A DNA stretch of 64,000 nucleotides from Theropithecus gelada (Eukaryota > Chordata > Mammalia > Primates > Cercopithecidae). Shown here one piece after another: positions 1 through 12,203 of this stretch. Every line of letters starts with the position of its first letter. The stretch's first letter is position 1. The notes beneath the pieces were generated by a model. The model did no database searches and was not told where the DNA came from. It worked only from the letters and a program-made list of their open reading frames with translations. Position numbers and translations under genes: made by a program. The stretch covers positions 25,221,154-25,285,153 of the forward strand of contig NC_037689.1 in the NCBI RefSeq assembly GCF_003255815.1, read 5' to 3'.

Positions 1-349
1 ATTCTGGAAATAAAATGTCTTTTCCAAATTAAATTAAGAGACAAATGTTTAGGGAGTTGTACTGTATTTTGGGCACAGAATAAAAATAAGAATACAATTT
101 CCTTATATATAATATAAATAAACAAATAGAAAAATATGAACAAACTTCTAGGTAGGATGGTAGCAGGAGACTGGGCATATAAACCCACAGATCTCCAAGG
201 AAAACCCATATCATTAGGCAAAATACCACAGTATTACCCAAACTTCACAGAATTTATCCCATTCAGAATTTGGCAGAAGGAAAATGAAGGGTTATGGAGA
301 AGTAATCGGCAAACCACCTTTCCCCAACCCTAAAGAGCAGTAAACCAGT

Positions 350-672
350 GCTACAGTCTGAAAGTTTGTGTTACCCCCAAATTCAGATGTTGAAATCCTA
401 ATTCCCAAGGAGATGGTGTTATGAGGTGGGGCCTTTGGGAGATGATGAGATTCTGAGGGTGGAGCCTCATGAACAGGATGAGTACCCTTAGAAAAGGGAC
501 CCCAGAGGGCTCCGACATCCTTTCCACCATGGAAGGACACAACAAAAAGGCACCATCTCTGAAGCAGAGAACCTTGATCAGATACCAAATCTTCTGGCAC
601 CTTAATCTTGAACTTTCAGCCTCCAGAAGTGTGAGCAATAAATTTCAACTGTTTATACATTTTCCAGTCTAA
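350..672 (+). mobile_element. MaLR-type solo LTR (MLT/MST-like)
   Basis: It carries the GGTGGGGCCTTTGGGAG box, a GGGTGGAGCCTCATGAA segment, CCACCATGGAAGGACACA and an AGCAATAAATTTCAACTG poly(A) region typical of mammalian MaLR LTRs. The subfamily is uncertain. Confidence 0.6.
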
Positions 673-837
673 GGAAATTTATAATTGCAGTCCAAATGGA
701 CCAAGAAAGCCAGGGGGAAAAAAAGAGAGTAGAAAAGAAACATAAAATGGATTCTCATTAATGCCCAAGGAGTTGCAATGAAGGATTGACCATGCGATGA
801 ATACTCACACAACCAGAAGGCTAGAAAAAGAACAGTG

Positions 838-1130
838 GGCTGGGTGCGCTGGCTCACGCCTGTAATCCCAACACTTTGGTAGGGTAAGGAGGGCAGGTCA
901 CTTGAGGTCAGGAGTTCAAGACCAGCCTGGCCAACATGATGAAACCCCATCTCTACTAAAATTACAAAAATTAGCCAGGCGCAGTGGCACGTGCCTGTAA
1001 TCCCAGCTACTCTGGAGGCTGAGACAAGAGAATTGCTTGAACCAGGGAGGCAGAGGCTGCAGTAAGCCAAGACTGCACCAGTTCACTCCAGCCTGCATGA
1101 TAGAGTGACATTCCACCTCATAAAAAAGAA
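838..1130 (+). mobile_element. AluS-like SINE
   Basis: Full dimer with CACTTGAGGTCAGGAGTTC and GCCTGGCCAACATGATG. Immediately followed by a second Alu. Confidence 0.9.
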
Positions 1131-1136
1131 AGAAAG

Positions 1137-1410
1137 GGGCCTGGCGCAGTGGCTCACACCTGTAATCCCAGCACTTTGGGAGGCTGAGGCAGGCGGATCA
1201 CGAGGTCAGGAGATCGAGACCATCCTGGCTAACATGGTGAAACCCCGTCTGTACTAAAAATACAAAAAAAAATAGCCTGGCATGGTGGCAGGCGCCTGTG
1301 GTCCCAGCTACTTGGGAGGCTGAGGCAGGAGAATGGCGTGAACCCGGGAGCCGGAGCTTGCAGTGAGCAGAGATCGGGCCACTGCACTCCAGCCTGGGTG
1401 ACAGAGCAAG
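1137..1410 (+). mobile_element. AluY-like SINE
   Basis: GGATCACGAGGTCAGGAGAT and CATCCTGGCTAACATGG mark AluY. GATCGGGCCACTG near the 3' end resembles the Old World monkey GATCCGGCCACTG form. Its tail has grown into the purine tract that follows. Confidence 0.88.
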
Positions 1411-1526
1411 ATGAAAGGAAAGAAAGAAAGAAAAGAAATAAAAGAAAGGAAGGAAGGAAGGAAGGAAGGGAGGGAGGGAGGGAGGGAGGGAGAGAGAAAG
1501 AAAGAGAAAGAGAGAGAGAGAGAAAG

Positions 1527-1616
<90 letters not shown>

Positions 1617-1732
1617 GAGGGAGGGAGGGAGGGAGGGAGGGAGGGAAGGGCAGGGCAGGGCAGGGAAGGGCAGGGAGAAAGAGAAAGAGAAAGAGGAAGA
1701 GGAAGAGGAAGAGGAAGAGGAAGAAAAGAAAA
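1411..1732 (+). repeat. Purine-only tract: (AAAG)n, (GGGA)n, (GGGCA)n, (GGAAGA)n
   Basis: About 320 bases almost free of pyrimidines on the plus strand, in successive blocks: GGAA/GGGA, a long AAAG block (about 1530-1615), GGGA, GGGCA repeats, then GGAAGA. It follows an Alu tail. Translations of it are meaningless low complexity. Confidence 0.95.
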
Positions 1733-2921
1733 ATAACAATGGTTTCTGAGTGATGTCCACTCCACTAAGCCTCCTTTTTAACAAATCCTGTCAACAGAGA
1801 AAAACTACTAGTCATCCAAAAGAGGGATGAGGACTCCTGGAGGAGAGATAATTGCTATTTCTGAAACAGGCTTATTGTGAAAGTATGCAAAATACAGTAA
1901 AATTATGGTGAACTGCATAGACATGAAAATCTGCCTTGATGTGGGTGAAGTTTCTTAGGAAGTGGCAAATGTCAGATTACACCCTGCACAATATCAAGAC
2001 TGAGAAATGGAAGAAAACTCACCAAGTTCAAAACTCAAGAGAACAGTTTAATGTAAATGAAAACGATAATACATTTGTTGTTGTTTTATTATGTCTTAAT
2101 ATGGAGAAGAGATTCAGCAAGACTATATAAAAGAAATCATTCAAGAAGACAAGCATATTCAACCAAAAGAAGTAGTAGAATAATTTTTTTTTAATTGATG
2201 GAAGACCTAAGTCAACAGATGAAAGCAGCCCAATGAATTTGAAGACATGACAAAGAATGCATTAATTTTGAACCTTAATGCCCATGATAAAAGTAATCAT
2301 GATAGAAAGGTAATATTTCAAATTCTAAAATAGTGGGCTAATATGTAAGGTCATGTTGATAAGATCTGGATAGTGAATGGAAGTGGCTGAGGATTTGCAC
2401 ACTCAAATGTCTAGCAGTGAGTTAATGGCTGAGGCAGCATGGGCTAAGGAGATGCAGGTGTGAATGCCAGTACCTAGAACTGCATGCTGAATCACACTGA
2501 ATCAACTCTAACTGAAAGTTCATACTCCAGGATGTCAGCCAGAGATGGTGAGATTTTTTTTTAAGGGAAATCACCCAATACAGCAGTTTTATAATTCACA
2601 AATTCTTATTACATTTTGAAGAGTTCAGCATCTCAAAGACCACATATATAGGCTGGCAAGCCCTGTTTCGCCCACAACTACTGGGTAATGACCTCAGCTC
2701 TGCACATCTGCTTTCTCCAAGCTACACACATGTAAAAAATGCTCAGCTTCCTTCCCCAGCGATACACACTCCCCTGAACGTTACCTCTTTTCTCCTGTTT
2801 CTGAGGGTTGTACCATATCTTTATGTATGTCCCATGATTTCACTCTCCTGTTGGCTTTCTCCATTCTCTGTCTGCACCTCAATTTGTAAGATTAGGACCA
2901 GCAGAGACAGACGAGGGAAGG
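1733..2921. other. Unassigned 3'-flank sequence
   Basis: About 1.2 kb between a purine tract and a MaLR LTR. Short ORFs only; I recognise no gene, RNA or repeat family. Confidence 0.6.
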
Positions 2922-3293
2922 TGATATGCTTAGGCTTTGTGTCCCCATCCAAATCTCATCTTGAATTGTAATCCCCATAATTCCCACATGTCAAGGGAGA
3001 GACCGGGTGGAGGGAATTGGATAGTGGGGATGGTTTCTGCCATGCTGTTCTTATGATAATGAGTGAGTTCTCATGAGATCTGATGGTTTTATAAGGGGCT
3101 CTTTCCCCTTTGCTCAGCACTTCTCCTTCCTGCTGCCTTGTGAAGAAGGTGCCTGCTTCCCCTTCCTCCATGATTGTAAGTTTCCTGAGTGCTCCTCAGC
3201 CATGTGGAACTGTGAGTCAATTAAACCTCTTTCTTTTATAAATTACCCAGTCTTGGGCAGTTCTTTATAGCAGTACGAAAACAGACTAATACA
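2922..3293 (+). mobile_element. THE1/MST-type MaLR solo LTR
   Basis: Begins TGATATGCTTAGGCTTTGTG, contains CCCAAATCTCATCTTGAA and GGTTTTATAAGGGGC, and ends AGACTAATACA. Flanks GAAGG and AAAGG match at four of five bases and may be the target duplication. Confidence 0.88.
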
Positions 3294-4961
3294 AAAGGGA
3301 AGAGAGATAAACCTAAGATGTGTATCCCAGTGTCTATGTCAGGAAAATGCATCAAAGGGAGCAGAATTGCTTTGCCTGACAGAGCCAAGGAATTTGGGGG
3401 TTGTTGCCTAGCAGCAGTCCTTGAAAAGGGAGAAGGTAAATGGGAAAGAACCTCAAATAGACCAGGATGGCAACAGCACCCCAGGTCTTAAAGATAAAGA
3501 AGCATGGAGTGATTCTCCTTGATAGGGATGGTGAAGGGAGTTTTACAATCAGCAAGGTCTGGCGTTTGGTGTTGTAATGTCTACGGTGCTCTCACTGTGT
3601 CACTAACAAGAATGTAATGTCTACAGGTTTAACAAAGAAGGGGCAAAGAGAAACAAGGGGAATGATGAAGGCAGGGCTCTGAACACAGATAATATGAAGC
3701 AGGAAGGAAGGACATAGTGGTTGCACCAAGAGCCAGAATTTGGAGTGAACGTATCTTAGAGAATGTAAGTGCCACTGCTGCCAATGTCCACTTCCAGATA
3801 GCCTTGGAAATATTGGGAAGGTCATGAAAAAGTCCCTGTTGCAATGGAATGACTTCGGCTCTTTCATCTGGGTAGAAAAGGGAAATGTGACCTCAAGTGA
3901 TTGAAGAGCTCTAAGCACTCAGGCAACACTTCCCAATGCCAATCTGATGAAATCCCCTCTTGGAATTCTGCAGATGGTTCAAAATAACATCCCAAGTTTT
4001 TTGTAAGACACCCAAGACTCTACTCTGCAGTCTCCTCTCTTTCTGTCATCTTGATTTCCCTCGATTGGTCATCCTCAACAGGAAAGATTCCCTCTCCATC
4101 AGCCACAGAGGACAGGGAGCAATGTCTGGAGAGAGTTTTGGCTGTCACATTGGGGGCACTAGTGGCATCTGGTGGGTACAGCCCAGGGATGCTGCTCAAC
4201 ATCCTACAATGCACAGGCTAATCCCCTAGGACAAAGGATTATCCAGCCGTAAATGGTGGTAGCACCAAAGTGGATAAGCCTTGAAGTAGATCCAGCATGT
4301 TGTTTCTAACCTCCAACCAATGATAGACTCTTCTTTTCTTCCCCATCCCTTTCTGTTCACCTGGCCAAATCCTAATTATTCATACTTTTTTTGGTGGTCA
4401 TTCTAATTTGAATGTCAGTACCAAGGATTGAGATGACTGTGCTTCTTATTCACAATCACCACCACTTATGGTGAGATCCGTCCCTTGTTAATCTGTTTCT
4501 TCCCCATTCACCCCCAGATCTCCACTCCTGGCAACTCACAGTCCCTCCATGAAATCTGTTTGACACATGGCCCTTAACTGTGCCTGTGGTTTATAAAATG
4601 CATGGTGCTGCCTTATGAGTGTATGTTTTTCATTTATAGAAATGGTATTGTGCTATAAATAGCATTCCGGTTATTAATATCACTCACTCAACAAAAATGT
4701 TTGCAAGACTCAATGATGTTGCTGAATATGCAACAATTTTGCTGCTTATCTGTTCATGGTAAGCATCTGACACATTTTAGGAGCTTGTGGAGTGATGCCT
4801 GCCTGAGTTGACCTTCATATTTTCACGCCACGTGGAATATCCGGAAAGCGTCCTTTCACGCACCTCTGTTATAATTTCTCTAGGATGTGCTCTCCAGGAG
4901 CAAAGGGGAAGGATGAGATGGAACACTGGGAAGGAAGGGGATCCAATATAAGAATGCAAAG
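3294..4961. other. Unassigned flank, with one MER5A
   Basis: No gene is seen. 4105-4255 is MER5A-like. 4580-4760 faintly resembles an old L1 3' region (a phrase like catching of the target thread GTATTGTGCTATAAATAG), but too weakly to name. Confidence 0.5.
4105..4255 (+). mobile_element. MER5A-like hAT-Charlie fragment
   Basis: AATGTCTGGAGAGAGTTTTG, then GGCATCTGGTGGGTA and CATCCTACAATGCACAGG, are the MER5A body. The ends are eroded. Confidence 0.75.
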
Positions 4962-5262
4962 GCTGGTGGGTGCAGTGGCTCACACCCGTAATCCCAGAAC
5001 TTTGGGAGGCTGAGGTGGGTGGATCATTTGAGGCCAGGAGTTCAAGGCCATCCTAGGCAACATGGTGAAACCCCGTCTCTACTAAAAATACAAAAGTTAG
5101 CCAGGCACAGTGGCATGTATCTGTAGTCCAGCTACTCTGGAGGCTGAGGCAGGAGAATTGCTTGAGCCAGGAAGGAGGTTGCAGTGAGCCAAGATCTTGC
5201 CACTGCACTACAGCCTGGCCAACAGAGCAAGACCCTGTCTCAAAAATAAAAGTAAAAATAAA
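4962..5262 (+). mobile_element. Alu SINE (S-like)
   Basis: Full-length dimer with an (AAAAT)n-type tail. Somewhat diverged. Confidence 0.88.
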
Positions 5263-5566
5263 AATAAAAAAGTAAAGGCTGAGTCATGTGCAGGTAGGAC
5301 CTCCTGGGAAGTTTATTGATTATTGATTGCTGCCATCAATTGTATTTTTTTTCTTCCAAGTTTGGCACCTGTCTTTTTTTTTTTTTAAAGCCTTCCCTGC
5401 ACCTCAGCCCTGTCCCATCTGCTCTATTAGGTGATGCTTGTTAGTGGTGGCACCTACCCTTCCAACCCAGGAAGAGGGAGTTGAGTGACTTTAACTTCTC
5501 CATCGTTTCTTCCTACAAGTTCCCCTCAATCCTCAAATACTGTCCATAAAAATCGTGTGCTCCTTT

Positions 5567-5860
5567 GGCCGGGCGCGGTGGCTCACGCCTGTAATCCCTG
5601 CACTTTGGGAGGCCGAGGCGGGCGGATCACGAGGTCAGGAGATCGAGACCATCCTGGCTAACAAGGTGAAACCCCGTCTCTACTAAAATACAAAAAAAAT
5701 TAGCCGGGCGCGGTGGCGGGCGCCTGTAGTCCCAGCTACTCGGGAGGCTGAGGCAGGAGAATGGCGCGAACCCGGGAGGCGGAGCTTGCAGTGAGCCGAG
5801 ATGGTGCCACTGCACTCCAGCCTGGGGGACAGAGTGAAGACTCCGCCTCAAAAAAAAAAA
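5567..5860 (+). mobile_element. AluY, young, with clear target duplication
   Basis: Starts GGCCGGGCGCGGTGGCTCAC and carries AluY diagnostics. The flank AAAATCGTGTGCTCC is repeated on both sides (about 5549-5563 and 5860-5874), so the insertion boundaries are certain. Confidence 0.95.
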
Positions 5861-6133
5861 AAAATCGTGTGCTCCCATGAAAGTCCAGAGATCCCCTCTT
5901 TTCTCCAATGTGGCACGTTCTGTCTCCGCAATCAAACACAACAATTTCTACCAAAGTTATCTCACTCTCCACCACCCAAGTACACACAAGGGCTGGCCCA
6001 GATTCATTTCTCTTCATTCCCAGGTGGCTCTGTTAGTGTTGAGTTTCTTGAACTCAAGTTTTGCTAGACCATGGCGGATATACTCTCACATAGACAACAG
6101 CCTTTCATACTATTTTGTATTGTAGAACTATGC

Positions 6134-6465
6134 AAAAAGAAAAAGAGAGAGGGAGATAGGGGGAGAGAGTAGGAGAGATTGTAGGGAGGGAGGGAGGAAG
6201 GAAGGAAAGAAGGGAGGGAGGGAGGGAAGGAGGAAGGGAAGGAGAAAGGAAGAGAAAGAAAGAAAGAAAGAAAGAAAAAGAAAGAAAGGAAGGAAGGAAG
6301 GAAAAGAAACAGGAAGGAAAGGAGAGAAAGAGAAAGAAAAAAAACAGGAAGAAAGACAAAGAGTAAAGAGAGAAAGGAACAAATGAAGAAAGGAAAGAAT
6401 GGTGAAAGAAGGACAGGAATGAGAGAGGAAGGAAGAAAGGAAAAATAGAGGAAGGAAAAAAATTT
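6134..6465 (+). repeat. Purine-rich tract (GGAA/GAAA/GGGA)
   Basis: About 330 bases of irregular GA-rich repeat, not attached to an Alu. It ends where (A)n and TTTTAAAAATAAATAATA begin. Confidence 0.92.
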
Positions 6466-6962
6466 TAAAAATAAATAATATAGGCAATATATATCTACCT
6501 ATGACCTGGAAGCCCCCGCTTTGAGTTGTTCCACCTTTCCCAACCAAACCAATGGACACCTGACATGCACTGATGGATTTACCTCCTAAAATAGGAGTGA
6601 AATATGACTGCTTAGTTTTTCAAATTCATTCCATTCATTATGGCATGCTTTCTCTCTCTTACAGTAAATATTTTTTTAAAAGTTAGAGATACAATTATTA
6701 TCTTCTTCCAGCAATAGAGGCTTTGGCAGTATATAGTTTAGGCACAGGCTCAGCCCTAATGACATCATCTAAGATCAGAAAGAGAACAGAAAGAAAAAGA
6801 GCCACTGCAGAAGACAGAGTGCACTAAGTTAGGGCAGGGTCAACTCTGCCACGCCTGCAACCGACAGCCTCTCCTCTGTGGGACTCACTGCTTCCTCCCC
6901 TCCGTCTCTCTAGTGCATGAACTGTGTCTCTAACACACGACTCTGTCTCTACTGCCCCACAT

Positions 6963-7142
6963 CAGGGGTCCCAAGCCCTAGGCCACACACGGGTACAGTC
7001 CCTGGCCTGTTAGAAACTGGGCTGCATAATAGGAGGGGACTGCGGATGAACAAGCAAAGCTTCATCTGTATTTACAGCCACTCCCCACAGCTCACATTAC
7101 CGCCTGAGCGCCACCGCCTGACATGGGATTTCAGTGTGTAAA
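6963..7142 (+). mobile_element. MER1-like hAT fragment
   Basis: CAGGGGTCCCAAGCCCTAGG, then CCTGGCCTGTTAGAAACTGG and AAGCTTCATCTGTATTTACA, match the better-preserved MER1-type copy at 41122-41431. The right half is missing. Confidence 0.7.
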
Positions 7143-8719
7143 TTCCTACAAAAAATAAACTCAGGTGATCACTGGCTGGAAAGTGTTGATGTGAGTACGG
7201 AGCCTACCCCTGAGTCCAAAGTGTTGATGTCCCAAACCCACAGAGGGAAATTCTTTCAGTGGTTCGTTCCCCATTACTAAATGCAAGAGCAACTGCTGCC
7301 TTCTGTGCATCCTGATTCTGGCAGTTCTTTTTTCTTTCCCTTTTTTTCTCAGAATCTGAATTCAGGGGAAAATGTTAATGGCTCTCAGTTCCATCACCAG
7401 CATTGTCATGGGACCCTGGAAATGTCTCACAGACATGTGTCTCCTTTCCTTCTTTTTATTCTCCAAGATGGGAAGAGATACACTATCTCTTGCTTTCTCC
7501 ACTATCTCTTGATTTCTCGCTTTTCTTGAATCTCAATAAAAATGCAGTTGTCCTGAAAAGTCTGGTGGATGTGCACATTTTATTGGTTGTGATTGTTAAC
7601 CGACACAGCACATGCCGCACGCATTTTCTGTGTAACGTAGGAATGAGTACTGACTGCACGCCCGCGGTGTCTGCAGATACTACGCTAAGTGATCGTTTCA
7701 AGGGGGAAAAAAAAAAACAATTGAAAACTGACACGGTTTTCTTCTGTTGGCCATACTTAACTTAAAGTCAGATTTTTGCTTTCTAGGCAATTGTTTTCCC
7801 ATAACCAAATGTCATGAAAATTAAAAGCCATTGACTTTATTTCATCCAAAATGCTTTCCTTTGCCCAGAGAAATCAACTCCACCTGTATAAATATTAGTT
7901 GGGCAGGAAAGAACTGTTTACGTATCATTATAAAGCCGGAAAGATACCGAGGAGGGAATCTTCTGTTTATTTTTTAAGATAAAATAATATTTAAATCCGC
8001 TGCAACGGCAGGATGAGATGTGAGAAGCTAAATTAATAGGAAGAGAAAAACTTTAGTAAAATTACACATTCCTATCTTCCAGTAGTTACCTTACATCATC
8101 AAATCACTGAGGATGTCTCATGCATTGTATGTCTGCGGAGAATGGGCTCGGCGAATGTCCAGTCCTGAAACAAATGCAGGCTGAACATAATTTTCCTCTC
8201 CAATATGAGGAGCTTTGCCAAGTCAGGATAAAGCCCTAGCGGGGAAGAATGTAACTGTTAGCCAATGACCACGGAGGCATCCTGGAAACAGCTACTTTTC
8301 TTGTTACTCTTTAGGCTATTTTAAAATACAATTTCTCTCTGCCAATCCTTCCACTCAATAAATGGGAAGCGTGTTCTCTTATTTGCTAACGTTTGTCATT
8401 TGTTTTCTTTAAGTCAATTGTATTTAGTCTTCTTTTTTAGTAAAAGCATATGGGGAACACTAGCTGATCATTCATCTGTCACAAACAATTCGCAACACTG
8501 CCCTTTAGGTAGGGCTGTCAGTGTAGCAAATAAAAATACAGCCTACCCACCGCCATAAGTATGACCCGAATGTTGCATGGGATATACTTACACTAAAATA
8601 AGATTTACTGTTTACCCTAAATTCAAATTTAACTGAGTGTCCTGTATTTTATCTGGCAAGCCAAATTTTATGAGCTGAAACTACTGCTGTTTTGTTTTGT
8701 TGTTAAAGTGCCATAGGGT

Positions 8720-8876
8720 ATGACAATGATACCACTGTGGTCTGGGAGAGATGTTTCATCGTTGGCCTTCTGAAGAAACTACTGGAAGCCAGTCATTATG
8801 ATGACAATGACACCATTGTGGTCTGAGAGGAATATTTCACCATTGGCCTTCTGAAGAAACTAGAAGCCAGATATTG
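8720..8876 (+). repeat. Diverged 80-bp tandem duplication
   Basis: Two copies (8720-8798 and 8801-8876) share ATGACAATGA, CACTGTGGTCTG/CATTGTGGTCTG, TTGGCCTTCTGAAGAAACTA and AGCCAG. The family is unknown. Confidence 0.85.
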
Positions 8877-8990
8877 TTGCATTACAGTCTGCTTAGGGTT
8901 CTATCTTCCCTCTCCAACACTGACAATTTGCTCTGAGGGTATCTGTAACTTTAAAAGTTCATACCCGTCATTTGTAGCTAAACATACAAC

Positions 8991-9290
8991 GCTAGGGGCG
9001 GTGGCTAACGTCTGCAATCCCAGCACTTAGAGAGGCCAAGGTAAGAAGATTGCTTGAGGCCAGGAGTTTGAGACCAGCCTAGGCAGTACAGCAAGAACCC
9101 ATCATCTATACAAAAATAATTTAAAAACTTAGCCAGGCGTGGTGTTGTGGACCTATAGTCCCAGCTACTGGGGAGGCTGAGGCAAGAGGATCACTTAAGA
9201 CCAGGAGGTCAAGGCTGCAGTGAGCCATGATCGCACCACTGCACTCCAGCCTGGACAACAGAACAAGACCCTGTCTCAAAAAATAAAACT
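8991..9290 (+). mobile_element. AluJ-like SINE
   Basis: Diverged full-length Alu with the older GATTGCTTGAGGCCAGGAG and ACCAGCCTAGGCAGTA forms. Confidence 0.88.
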
Positions 9291-10640
9291 AAAATAAGCA
9301 TAAGATCTTCTCATTGTGAAATATGACGCTCAGCTATTTAAATTATCTGAAAATAAGAACACATCTTTTAAACATGTAAGGAAAGATCTGCCATGGAATT
9401 GAAATGAATTAGAAATAAAGGGTGACTTCTACTTTTGGATTTTCTGAAACAAAATGAAAACATGTGAGTTTATCAGGTGCCCCAGGCACCATCTTATAAC
9501 CCTGAAGTAGATTCTAAAATAATCCAGCCCGAGGCATTTACAAAATAAATGAAGAGGCCTTACATTTAATCAGTCCCATTTAAAAAAAAAACCATGAAAA
9601 CATATAATAATAATTATTCTGCCTTAAGAGAACCAAAACTAAAGTGTAATCACTCCCACTAACCCACAACTACCTGGTTACAAAGCAAAATGTTCCCGTT
9701 TTGTACTCTTTCTTGGAATCCATAACTATTTGGACTAGATTCTTTGAAGGATACTAATTTTCCAATTATTCTGTTCTAAAAGTAGTCCTCTTCTTATTTC
9801 TAAGAATTCTAATTTACCCTTTTCTCAACTCTTTCCTTTAGCATAGAGGATAGTAATACCTGACACAGGTTTGCATCTGTGCACGGGACCGTAACAGGGA
9901 TGGAAACAGTAGGTATCCAATCTAACTCTGCTATCATGGAATAAATGAATAGTAGACATGCATTCATGAAATAGTAAGGCTAGATGTGGTTTCAAGGAAA
10001 GGGGGGGCCATCATAGGAAATGCTAAAACCGCTTTTGCAAAAATTATAACTGAGACAGTGTAAGAGATCTGATCTAACCAACTCCATCTTGCTTCTAACC
10101 TCCAAGCTGTCCTTGTTCATTCCTGGGCATAGGCCAAACTAACCTTGGGAGGAACTCAGTTTATAGTTTATAGTTTAAAGCAAAGACAATAACAGCCCTT
10201 TCCTAAAACAAAATCCCCTTCTGTACTGGGGACTAGACTGCCCTTGCAGGACTAACAAATTAGCCACAAGACTAGAAATTATGGTTTAGGAATCATGCAG
10301 CTGGAGGCTACAAGATTCCAGACCTCCCCAAATTGCTCCTGAGGATCACATCACTATTGTAAAACCTAAGATCACTAAGAGTTTTATGGTTATTTCTCAG
10401 ACTATTTTTCCTTGTTTTGGTTATTAGTGTCTTCTTTAGTACTTTTAATACAGAAGAGCACATATTTTTAAATAAGCAATGTATGCACATCATAAGAAAA
10501 CTCAAATAATATGGGCCTTATCTCTTATCATGTCCTGCAAATAGTCATCATTAAGAAAAGATGATCAATTATTACTTTTCAGTGTTCATCAAATGAATAC
10601 ATATTTTACAATATCACCCAGAAAAGAAGTAACCAGTGAA
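9291..10640. other. Unassigned flank with probable LTR fragment
   Basis: 9291-10000 shows nothing recognisable. 10030-10385 resembles an ERV1-type LTR. The rest is AT-rich without ORFs of note. Confidence 0.5.
10030..10385 (+). mobile_element. Probable ERV1-type LTR fragment
   Basis: AACTCCATCTTGCTTCTAAC, TGTTCATTCCTGGGCATAGG and CAGCTGGAGGCTACAAGATT look like a MER4-group style LTR body. The family, strand and ends are uncertain. Confidence 0.4.
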
Positions 10641-10942
10641 GGCTGGGTGCGGTGGCTCATGCCTGTAATCCCAGCACTTTGGGAGGTCGAGGCGGGTGGA
10701 TCACGAGGTGAGGAGATCGAGACCATCCTAGCTAACAGGGTGAAAACCCGTCTCTACTAAAAATACAAAAAATTAGCTGGGTATGGTGGCAGGCGCCTGT
10801 AATCCCAGCTACTCGGGAGGCTGAGGCAGGCGAATGGTGTGAACCCCAGGAGGCGGAGCTTGCAGTGAGCCGAGATTGCGCCACTGCACTCCAGCCTGGG
10901 TGACAGAGCAAGAGTCCATCTCAATAAAAAAAAAAAAAAATA
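10641..10942 (+). mobile_element. AluY-like SINE with target duplication
   Basis: Flanked by GAAGTAACCAGTGAA (10626-10640) and GAAGTAACCAATGAA (10945-10959), a 15-bp site duplication with one change. Confidence 0.93.
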
Positions 10943-11008
10943 AGGAAGTAACCAATGAAATGGACAAATTATATAAAAGGTTATCTCATATATTAAACAG
11001 CAACTTGT

Positions 11009-11302
11009 GGTCAGGGGTGGCGACTCACACCTGTAAACCTAGCACTTTGGGAGGCTGAGGCAGGTGGATCACCTGAGGTCAGGAGTTGGAGACCAGCCTG
11101 GCCAACATGGCAAAATCCCGTCTCTAGTGAAAATACAAAAATTAGCCAGGCATAGTGGCACACACCTGTAATCCCAGCTACTTGGGAGGCTGTGGCATGA
11201 GAATCACTTGAACCTGGGAGGCAGAGGTTACAGTGAGCCAAGATTGCCCCACTGCACTCCAGACTGGGCGATAAAGCGAGACTACATCTCAAAAAACATA
11301 AA
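11009..11302 (+). mobile_element. AluS-like SINE
   Basis: CACCTGAGGTCAGGAGTTGG and CCTGGCCAACATGGC. It is the second in a head-to-tail run of three plus-strand Alus. Confidence 0.9.
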
Positions 11303-11313
11303 AAAGTAACTTG

Positions 11314-11600
11314 CGGCCAGGGATGGTGGCTCATGTCTGTAATCCCAGCACTTTGGGAGGCTGAGGCAGGAGGATTACTTGAGGCCAGCCTGGGCAACAG
11401 AGCAAGACCCCATCTCTACAAAAAATTTTAAGAGTTAACTGAGTGTGGTGGTACGTGCCTGTGGTCCCAGCTACTCGGGAGGCTGAAGCAGGAGAGTTGC
11501 TTGAACCTGAGAGGCGGAGGTTGCAGTGGACCAAGATCACGCTACTGCCTCCAGCCTGGGCAACAAGAGCGAAACTCCATTGCAAAAAAGAAAAAAAAAA
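11314..11600 (+). mobile_element. Alu SINE with internal deletion
   Basis: Third in the run. The segment between GGATTACTTGAGG and CCAGCCTGGGCAACAG is shortened relative to a standard Alu. Confidence 0.88.
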
Positions 11601-11760
11601 ATCGGGAATTTTGTGAGCTAGTTGTTAAATTGTTGGCAGCTTGAAATCAATTATGGGAAGAGTTAGCATTTACACCACAGCACTGGCAAATGCTACAAAT
11701 CGAGGCTTTACTGTACGCAGGGGAAGTGGCTCACCAGCACACCACCCTTCTCCTTCTCCC

Positions 11761-11814
11761 TTTTTTTTTTTTTTTTTTGAGACAGGGTCTTACTCTGTCA
11801 CCCACACTGGAGTG
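11761..11814 (-). mobile_element. AluJ-like SINE, 3'-tail part split by LTR7
   Basis: Poly(T) then GAGACAGGGTCTTACTCTGT up to CACTGGAGTG. It resumes at 12204 after an LTR insertion. Confidence 0.92.
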
Positions 11815-12203
11815 TGTCAGGCCTCTGAGCCCAAGCTAAGCCATCATCTCCCCTGCGACCTGCATGTACACATCCAGATGACCTGAAGCAACTGAAGAAT
11901 CACAAAAGAAGTGAACATGGCTGGTTCCTGCCTTGACTGATGACGTTACCTTGTGAAATTCCTTCTCCCAGCTCAGAACCTTCCCCACTGAGCACCTTGT
12001 GACCCCCGCCCCTACCCGCCAGAGAACAACCCCCTTTGACTGTAATTTTCCACCACCTACCCAAATCCTATAAAACAGCCCCACCCCATCTCCCTTCGCT
12101 GCCTCTCTGTTCGGACTCAGTCTGCCTGCACCCAGGTGATTAAAAAGCTTTACTGCTCACACAAAGCTTGTTTGGTGGTCTCTTCACACGGACGCACATG
12201 ACA
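11815..12203 (+). mobile_element. LTR7 (HERV-H) solo LTR
   Basis: A 389-bp element starting TGTCAGGCCTCTGAGCCC and ending ACGGACGCACATGACA, with CACCTTGTGACCCCCGCC and a TATAAAACAGCCCC promoter box. The 5-bp site GAGTG is repeated at 11810-11814 and 12204-12208. No internal proviral sequence remains, so it is a recombined solo LTR. LTR7 can act as a promoter in primate pluripotent cells (family knowledge); activity here is untested. Confidence 0.95.

Larger units (their letters stand above)
6466..8990. other. Mostly single-copy flank
   Basis: No gene is seen. Within it are a MER1-like fragment (6963-7142) and an 80-bp diverged tandem duplication (8720-8876). 7143-8690 shows no repeat that I recognise. 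Confidence 0.55.

Noticed and set aside
1229..1784. Long overlapping frames rich in Ser/Leu/Phe or Lys/Glu/Arg
   Set aside because: They are translations of a purine tract and an Alu, with no domain and no codon-use signal.
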